Assembly: GCA_955652265.1 (NCBI GenBank)
Contig: CATPBD010000081.1
Location: 1-5,547, forward strand
DNA: 5,547 nucleotides
Direction: 5' to 3'
Origin: an uncultured Gemmatimonadaceae bacterium
Lineage (GTDB): Bacteria > Gemmatimonadota > Gemmatimonadetes > Gemmatimonadales > Gemmatimonadaceae
The first letter of the stretch is position 1. Every line of letters starts with the position of its first letter. Of this stretch, positions 1 to 3,365 are shown one piece after another. The notes under the pieces are model-generated. The model did not search any database. It was given only the letters and a program-made list of their open reading frames with translations, and was not told the origin of the DNA. A program made the position numbers and the translations under genes.

Positions 1-103
1 CGAGTCGCTCTCTGTCGGTCTCATTGTCGGCGGGTCTATCGTGATTCCGCATCTTCGGCGTGCTGTGGATCGATGGTCTAAGTTGGAGTCTTTGGCGAAC
101 TAG
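1..103 (+). CDS. Carboxymuconolactone decarboxylase / AhpD-like protein, 3' end only
   Basis: This is the C-terminal tail of a gene that starts before the window. In the frame beginning at base 2 it encodes ESLSVGLIVGGSIVIPH, then LRRAVDRWSKLESLAN, then TAG at 101-103. The GGSIVIPHLRRAVD stretch is typical of the C-terminal helices of small AhpD-like carboxymuconolactone decarboxylase proteins. The catalytic CxxC part would lie upstream and cannot be seen. The first 30 residues match, with one K/E difference, the minus-strand copy at 319-408, which does show the CxxC motif, so the identification rests on that paralogue. Members of this superfamily are peroxidase- or decarboxylase-like helical proteins that usually form oligomers in the cytoplasm; the substrate is unknown here. 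This copy keeps a sensible stop and looks like the intact member of the pair. Confidence 0.7.
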   Translation, partial: ESLSVGLIVGGSIVIPHLRRAVDRWSKLESLAN

Positions 104-145
104 GCATCGTGGTGCGCGTCTTCGGAAAGTCCATCGCGCGGGGTC

Positions 146-271
146 GGCGAGGGGTGTCCTCTCCGCGACAACGCCCGCTCGGGCGGAGCCCCTAACAACG
201 CTCCCTCGCTCCGCTCGGTCGCGGGTCTCCTAGTCGCTCGCTGAATGTCGCCTGCGAGGACACCCCTCGCC
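146..271. repeat. Nested palindromic core between convergent genes
   Basis: This GC-rich non-coding stretch can fold on itself at several levels. The outer stem pairs 146-161 with 256-271 (16 bp, GGCGAGGGGTGTCCTC). Inside it, CCGCGAC at 163-169 can pair with GTCGCGG at 218-224. A tight hairpin CGCCCG-ct-CGGGCG occupies 172-185. Because it lies between the 3' ends of two converging genes, it could act as a bidirectional transcription end or RNA-stabilising structure. No U-tract follows any stem on either strand, so a classical intrinsic terminator is not supported. It may simply be the diverged centre of the larger inverted duplication, or a remnant of a palindromic extragenic repeat. Confidence 0.55.
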
Positions 272-740
272 TCCCTGGGTCGAGATCATTCACTGCGCAG
301 CACGATGCTAATGCGCCCGACTCCAACTCAGACCATCGATCCACAGCACGCCGAAGATGCGGAATCACGATAGACCCGCCGACAATGAGACCGACAGAGA
401 GCGACTCGAAGATCTCGGCACGGGAGACTCGCTCCTCCGCGCAGCGGGTGAGATGATACGTGACGCAATCATCGCACCTCAGCACCAGCGACGCGACGAG
501 GCCGAGGAGCTCCTTGGTCTTGACGTCGAGCGCGCTGGCTTCTCAGGTGCGGGTGTCGAGCGCAAAGAACCGGTTGATAACGAGGTTCCCTTCGTTGAGA
601 ATCTCGACGTTAAAACGCTGGCGGAATTGGACGAAGTCCTCGAGCGAAGCACCATGCTCGTGCGGAACGTTCGCGCGGCGCTGTATCGACGATGAGGGGA
701 CCGACTTCGCCTGCTTCCGCTTCGGAGTCTTCCGAGTCAA
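192..740 (-). pseudogene. Carboxymuconolactone decarboxylase / AhpD-like gene, decayed copy
   Basis: Read from a TTG at 740-738, this frame encodes a basic N-terminus (MTRKTPKRKQAKS), then SLEDFVQFRQRFNVEILNEG, NLVINRFFALDTRT, a TGA at 543-545 (codon 66), and in the same frame EASALDVKTKELLGLVASL, VLRCDDCVTYHLTRC and the C-terminal IVGGSIVIPHLRRAVDRW. The pieces join into one AhpD-like domain with the CxxC-x3-H motif at codons 89-96 (C89, C92, H96). The TGA sits where relatives commonly have tyrosine. The recognisable domain ends near 319. A 2-nt deletion relative to the plus-strand copy puts the old TAG (310-308) out of frame, so the frame runs on about 40 unrelated codons to a stop at 194-192. 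Its start overlaps the stop of the TPR-like gene, implying a former operon. A GTG at 485 could still give a fragment with the CxxC. A sequencing error at the TGA is the main alternative. Confidence 0.75.
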
Positions 741-1231
741 AACTTCCACCCCTTCAATGTCTTGATTGCCTTCTCCAACGCACTCCGCTGATCCGGACGC
801 TCGGCTCTGGTGAGAAGATCCTCGTACGTGTCGATCGCCAGATCGACGGCTTCGTAATCGTGCTCGGCACCGGCCAGACTCGCGGCGTTGTCGGCGAGAT
901 TCGCCTTCGCCAGGTCGTCGAGCGGGAATCGTTTGGACACCTGCTGCCACCGCGCCACACGCTCCCGGGGATTGGATTCGGCGAGCGCCCACAAGTGCCA
1001 CGCAGCCCTGTTTTCCGAATCGGACGCGATCGCCCGCGACGCGAGGTCGCCCACCGCCTCGGGACCGGCACCGATCAGCCAGTAATGGTTGGCAAGCGCA
1101 ACCAGTGCCTTCGCATCGTCAGGACGCTCGGCGACCGCGCGCTCGAGAACGGGCAGCGGATCAACAAGCTCTTCGCTCGGTTGAGACGCGTGGGGCTCAG
1201 TCATGTGTGTGACGGGTGACGGCTCGGTCAT
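737..1231 (-). CDS. Small TPR-like repeat protein
   Basis: This is a 164-residue soluble protein with no signal peptide or membrane segment. Numbering from the inner start at 1204 (155 aa), helix pairs of tetratricopeptide type are visible at about 31-64 (AKALVALANHYWLIGAGPEA onward), 65-97 (AAWHLWALAE to FPLDD) and a weaker pair at 98-139, after an N-terminal VLERAVAERPDD that fits the end of a partial repeat. TPR folds mediate protein-protein contacts; the partner is unknown. Two ATGs are possible, at 1231 and 1204, separated by a 27-bp in-frame duplication, and neither has a strong ribosome binding site. I chose 1231 because the predicted promoter upstream gives it a short leader. The frame is open back to 1339, but that extension crosses the promoter and looks non-coding. 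The stop overlaps the start of the AhpD-like gene. The plus-strand frame at 692-1219 is its shadow. Confidence 0.7.
   Translation of the reverse strand: MTEPSPVTHMTEPHASQPSEELVDPLPVLERAVAERPDDAKALVALANHYWLIGAGPEAVGDLASRAIASDSENRAAWHLWALAESNPRERVARWQQVSKRFPLDDLAKANLADNAASLAGAEHDYEAVDLAIDTYEDLLTRAERPDQRSALEKAIKTLKGWKF
749..754 (-). promoter_or_regulatory. Ribosome binding site supporting the TTG start at 740
   Basis: On the minus strand AAGGGG lies 8 nt before the TTG at 740-738, inside the last codons of the TPR-like gene. It resembles the Shine-Dalgarno consensus with one G-U pair. It is the main reason to prefer the TTG start: no ATG or GTG lies in frame between here and the conserved domain, and the TTGA overlap with the preceding stop is typical of translational coupling. 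Confidence 0.4.
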
Positions 1232-1257
1232 GCGTGTGAGAAAGATGCGGCTCAGTC
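1194..1257. repeat. 27-bp tandem repeat over the start of the TPR-like gene
   Basis: On the plus strand GGCTCAGTCATGTGTGTGA (1194-1212) recurs as GGCTCGGTCATGCGTGTGA (1221-1239) with two differences, 27 bp apart. A shorter third copy, GGCTCAGTC, lies at 1249-1257. Because 27 is a multiple of three, the duplication repeats the start codon and the first residues in frame (MTEPSPVTH then MTEPHASQ). It therefore offers two alternative starts that would give nearly the same protein. Confidence 0.75.
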
Positions 1258-1282
1258 GTCTAACTATGTGCAAGGATAGAAA

Positions 1283-1311
1283 GGTATAACCGACTTTCTT
1301 GCACCTCTCAA
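1283..1311 (-). promoter_or_regulatory. Sigma70-like promoter for the TPR-like gene
   Basis: On the minus strand TTGAGA (1311-1306) is followed after exactly 17 bp by TATACC (1288-1283). These match the -35 and -10 consensus at 4 of 6 positions each, with the ideal spacer. Transcription would start near 1276, giving a leader of about 45 nt to the ATG at 1231 or about 72 nt to the one at 1204. It would drive the TPR-like gene and the AhpD-like gene behind it. Confidence 0.45.
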
Positions 1312-1507
1312 ACCTGCGGCCGTGGAAAGCTGACAGCATCCAGAGCGGCGGTTACCAAAAAATCCCGGGCTGGCGAGGGGAGCTGTACCACGACTTGGAG
1401 CGATCCGTAGGATCGTCTCTAAATCCGAAGCATCCGCGTTCAAAGCTCCCTGCTTCCGTATTGTAAGCGCAAAGCTAACGGGGAGTCCCGAATCCGAAGC
1501 AGTACGC
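1312..1507. other. Divergent intergenic region with short repeats, no gene seen
   Basis: This lies between the minus-strand TPR promoter and the presumed rho promoters. Frames that cross it are short or are shadows of neighbours. It holds a perfect short hairpin, CGATCC-gta-GGATCG, at 1401-1415, and a direct repeat AATCCGAAGCA at 1422-1432 and 1491-1501, which could be operator-like but match nothing I recognise. A weaker promoter-like pair, TTGGAG then TCTAAA with 17 bp between, overlaps the hairpin. No tRNA or known riboswitch pattern was seen. Confidence 0.4.
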
Positions 1508-1579
1508 TGGACAATATGCGTACAGCGCCGTACCATTCAACTTGTTGCTGGACATTTCCGGCGGTCGATAGTACCATTC
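1506..1579 (+). promoter_or_regulatory. Two tandem promoter-like repeats upstream of rho
   Basis: GCTGGACA, 16 unconstrained bases and GTACCATTC occur twice, at 1506-1538 and 1547-1579, 41 bp apart. The two spacers share almost no bases, so only the end boxes are conserved. Read as promoters, each has -35 TGGACA (5 of 6 to TTGACA), a 17-bp spacer and -10 TACCAT (4 of 6 to TATAAT). Starts would fall near 1543 and 1584, giving rho a leader of about 165 or 125 nt to the ATG at 1709. A pair of operator sites for one regulator is an alternative. Confidence 0.45.
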
Positions 1580-1583
1580 TTGC

Positions 1584-1708
1584 ACGAGCGCAGCTCTGGT
1601 AGCGCGCCATTCCAAACAGAATAAGGTTCCGGATTTCGCGTGAGTTCTGTCCGCGGTCCCCGTGAGCCATTCGAGCAGCACTTTTCTTCTCAGCCACACC
1701 ACAACTGC
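1584..1708 (+). promoter_or_regulatory. Presumed 5' leader of rho
   Basis: This is the untranslated stretch implied by the tandem promoters. Its last 38 bases (1671-1708) hold about 15 C and only 5 G, rich in pyrimidine runs and CA, with no Shine-Dalgarno sequence in front of the ATG at 1709. C-rich, G-poor RNA is what Rho binds, and rho genes in several bacteria are known to be autoregulated by attenuation in the leader. That this leader works in this way is inference. If the GTG at 1640 is the true start, the second half would be coding instead. Confidence 0.3.
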
Positions 1709-3349
1709 ATGAGCGAACGCCGACGTCCTTTTCGTCGCGGCCGGCGCAGCCGTCCGTCCGGCAATCAACCACTTTCTCCCGAATCCTACGGTGACGTCGA
1801 TCCGTATCTGGAGCCAATGGACCCCTCAACACCAACACCCGACGAGGCACAGATCCCCGATGCACGCGATAATATGACATCACCCGTACTTCCAACTCCC
1901 GTCCCCAACCCTGCCCCCGCGCCTGAGTCTTCAGCGGCGCCAGACTCCGAATCGAATTCTGCACCCCCTCCCCCGCCAATCGCGCCTCCTCAAGGTGCGG
2001 CCAATGGATCGGGTACGACCGGTGCTCCGCAACAGCAATACAATCCCCAGACAATGGGTGGCGGCCAGCAGCGGGATGCCAATCAGCAGCGTCATCCCGG
2101 CGAGCGGGATCATCGTCACAATGGGCGCCGCGGCCGCAACCAGCGTGGACGCGGAAGACAGCGGCAGCAGCAGCAGCCGAATGCGCCGCGCGGCGAACAG
2201 GCTCAGCGCGCGCCGATGGCTCCAGTCGTTCCCGACGGCGAGACCACAGGCTGGTTCGATCCACAGCGCGAAGGCGGCTTCATCCGCCGAGCCGCGAACA
2301 GCTATCTCGCGGAGCCCGGCGATGCCTACGTGCCGACCCAGGTCATGCGTCAGTACATGCTGCGCCGCGGCGACCAGGTACTCGCCACCACCGGACACGA
2401 TCATCGCAATCGCGTAGTCGTCGTCGATGTCAAAGAGATCAATGGAGCCAGCCCGGACGAGGCGGCAAGGCGCCCTGATTTCGGATCGCTCATCGCCTCG
2501 TATCCGGAGCGTAAGCTCAAACTCGAAACAGGCCGGCCCGCCAAGGGCGGACCCGAGCTTACACGCAGGGCAATCGATCTCATCGCGCCAATCGGCTACG
2601 GCCAGCGCGCACTGATCGTGGCTCCCGCCCGCGCGGGAAAGACGATGCTGCTCCAGGCGATCGTCGAAGGCGTGGCAATCAACCACCCGCAGGCAGCCCT
2701 CCTTGTTCTGCTCGTTGACGAGCGTCCCGAGGAAGTCAGCGAGATGATTACCTGGGGCTATGGCGAGGTAGTTGCCTCCAGCTTCGACATGCCCGCGGTA
2801 CGCCACACGGACGTAACCGAGATGGTTCTCGAGCGGGCACGCCGACTCGTGGAGCTAGGCAAGGATGTCGTCATCGTCTTGGATTCCATCACTCGTATGG
2901 CCCGCGCCTACAACACCGTGGAGCGCGGCACCGGCCGCACGCTGTCCGGCGGACTGGATTCTTCCGCAATGGCGAAACCAAAGGCATTCTTCGGCTCCGC
3001 GCGGTCGGTGGCTCCTGAGCACGGCGGCGGTTCGCTCACCATCATCGCGACCGCGCTCGTCGAAACCGGATCGCGCATGGACGACGTCATCTTCGAGGAG
3101 TTCAAGGGCACCGGCAATTGCGAGATCAAGCTCGATCGTTCGCTTTCCGAGAAACGGATCTTCCCCGCCATCGACGTTGCGACCAGCGGCACGCGTCGTG
3201 AAGACAAGCTCTTCCGTCCTGATCAGCTAGAACATGTCTACACACTCAGACGCGGTCTTCAGCAAATGCCATCCAGCTCGGCGATGGAATGGCTCATCAA
3301 GCGCATCGCTGCGACGCCAAGCAACGACGCGCTGCTGGAAGGCCTCTAG
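1709..3349 (+). CDS. rho: Transcription termination factor Rho with long disordered N-terminus
   Basis: Rho is a hexameric RNA-dependent ATPase that ends transcription of untranslated RNA. Of 546 residues, 1-175 are low-complexity: basic at 1-18, Pro/Ser/Thr/Asp-rich at 20-100, then Gln/Gly/Arg-rich (RRGRNQRGRGR, 140-150; QRQQQQ, 151-156). The usual N-terminal helical bundle is not visible. The cold-shock-like RNA-binding domain spans about 178-250, and the ATPase domain about 282 to the end. Visible are the P-loop APARAGKT (305-312), DERPEE (337-342), LDSITRMARAYN (391-402), the R483 equivalent in SEKRIFPAID and the arginine finger R496 in SGTRR. E. coli Rho is about 419 aa, and the excess is all N-terminal. 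I chose ATG 1709 for its basic start; GTG 1640 would add 23 residues, and neither has a clear ribosome binding site. It lies 16 nt before the Omp85 gene, probably in one transcript. Confidence 0.96.
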   Translation: MSERRRPFRRGRRSRPSGNQPLSPESYGDVDPYLEPMDPSTPTPDEAQIPDARDNMTSPVLPTPVPNPAPAPESSAAPDSESNSAPPPPPIAPPQGAANGSGTTGAPQQQYNPQTMGGGQQRDANQQRHPGERDHRHNGRRGRNQRGRGRQRQQQQPNAPRGEQAQRAPMAPVVPDGETTGWFDPQREGGFIRRAANSYLAEPGDAYVPTQVMRQYMLRRGDQVLATTGHDHRNRVVVVDVKEINGASPDEAARRPDFGSLIASYPERKLKLETGRPAKGGPELTRRAIDLIAPIGYGQRALIVAPARAGKTMLLQAIVEGVAINHPQAALLVLLVDERPEEVSEMITWGYGEVVASSFDMPAVRHTDVTEMVLERARRLVELGKDVVIVLDSITRMARAYNTVERGTGRTLSGGLDSSAMAKPKAFFGSARSVAPEHGGGSLTIIATALVETGSRMDDVIFEEFKGTGNCEIKLDRSLSEKRIFPAIDVATSGTRREDKLFRPDQLEHVYTLRRGLQQMPSSSAMEWLIKRIAATPSNDALLEGL

Positions 3350-3365
3350 ACGGTCCCGCTCGCCA

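Larger units (their letters stand above)
1..408. repeat. Long inverted repeat formed by two tail-to-tail gene copies
   Basis: Bases 1-90 are the reverse complement of 319-408 at 89 of 90 positions; the one difference is base 80 against base 329, an AAG/GAG codon change. Symmetry continues with small indels: 91-117 resembles the reverse complement of 295-318, and 146-161 is the exact 16-base reverse complement of 256-271. The axis lies near base 205. The arm already matches at base 1, so it probably extends beyond the window. The simplest reading is a recent inverted duplication of the 3' part of an AhpD-like gene with its downstream flank. A fold-back assembly artefact is possible, but the indels and stop-codon differences between the arms argue against a purely artificial mirror. 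Confidence 0.85.

Noticed and set aside
172..185. Hairpin as an intrinsic terminator
   Set aside because: The stem is only 6 bp with a 2-nt loop and no U-run follows on either strand.
543..545. TGA as a selenocysteine codon
   Set aside because: The position matches a tyrosine in relatives, not a catalytic cysteine, and the real CxxC lies 23 codons downstream.
357..695. Plus-strand open frame of 112 codons
   Set aside because: It lies opposite the AhpD-like pseudogene, whose minus-strand translation has clear family motifs; this frame is its shadow.
741..1001. Upstream extension of the AhpD-like frame on the minus strand
   Set aside because: This part is out-of-frame translation of the TPR-like gene; the real start is most likely the TTG at 740.
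692..1219. Plus-strand open frame of 175 codons
   Set aside because: It is antisense to the TPR-like gene, its product is arginine-rich with no recognisable domain, and the minus strand shows convincing TPR helices.
1194..1257. Short repeats as a CRISPR array
   Set aside because: There are only two to three copies with a spacing of a few bases, and they lie within a gene start; no cas gene is present.
1440..2264. Long minus-strand frame over the rho promoter and N-terminus
   Set aside because: Its product has no domain and is explained by the low-complexity rho coding strand; the plus-strand Rho is certain.
1931..2806. Minus-strand frame of 291 codons
   Set aside because: It is antisense to the Rho RNA-binding and ATPase regions and is a GC-driven shadow.
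2865..3230. Plus-strand frame inside rho
   Set aside because: It is a shifted reading of the conserved Rho ATPase region with no start signal or domain.
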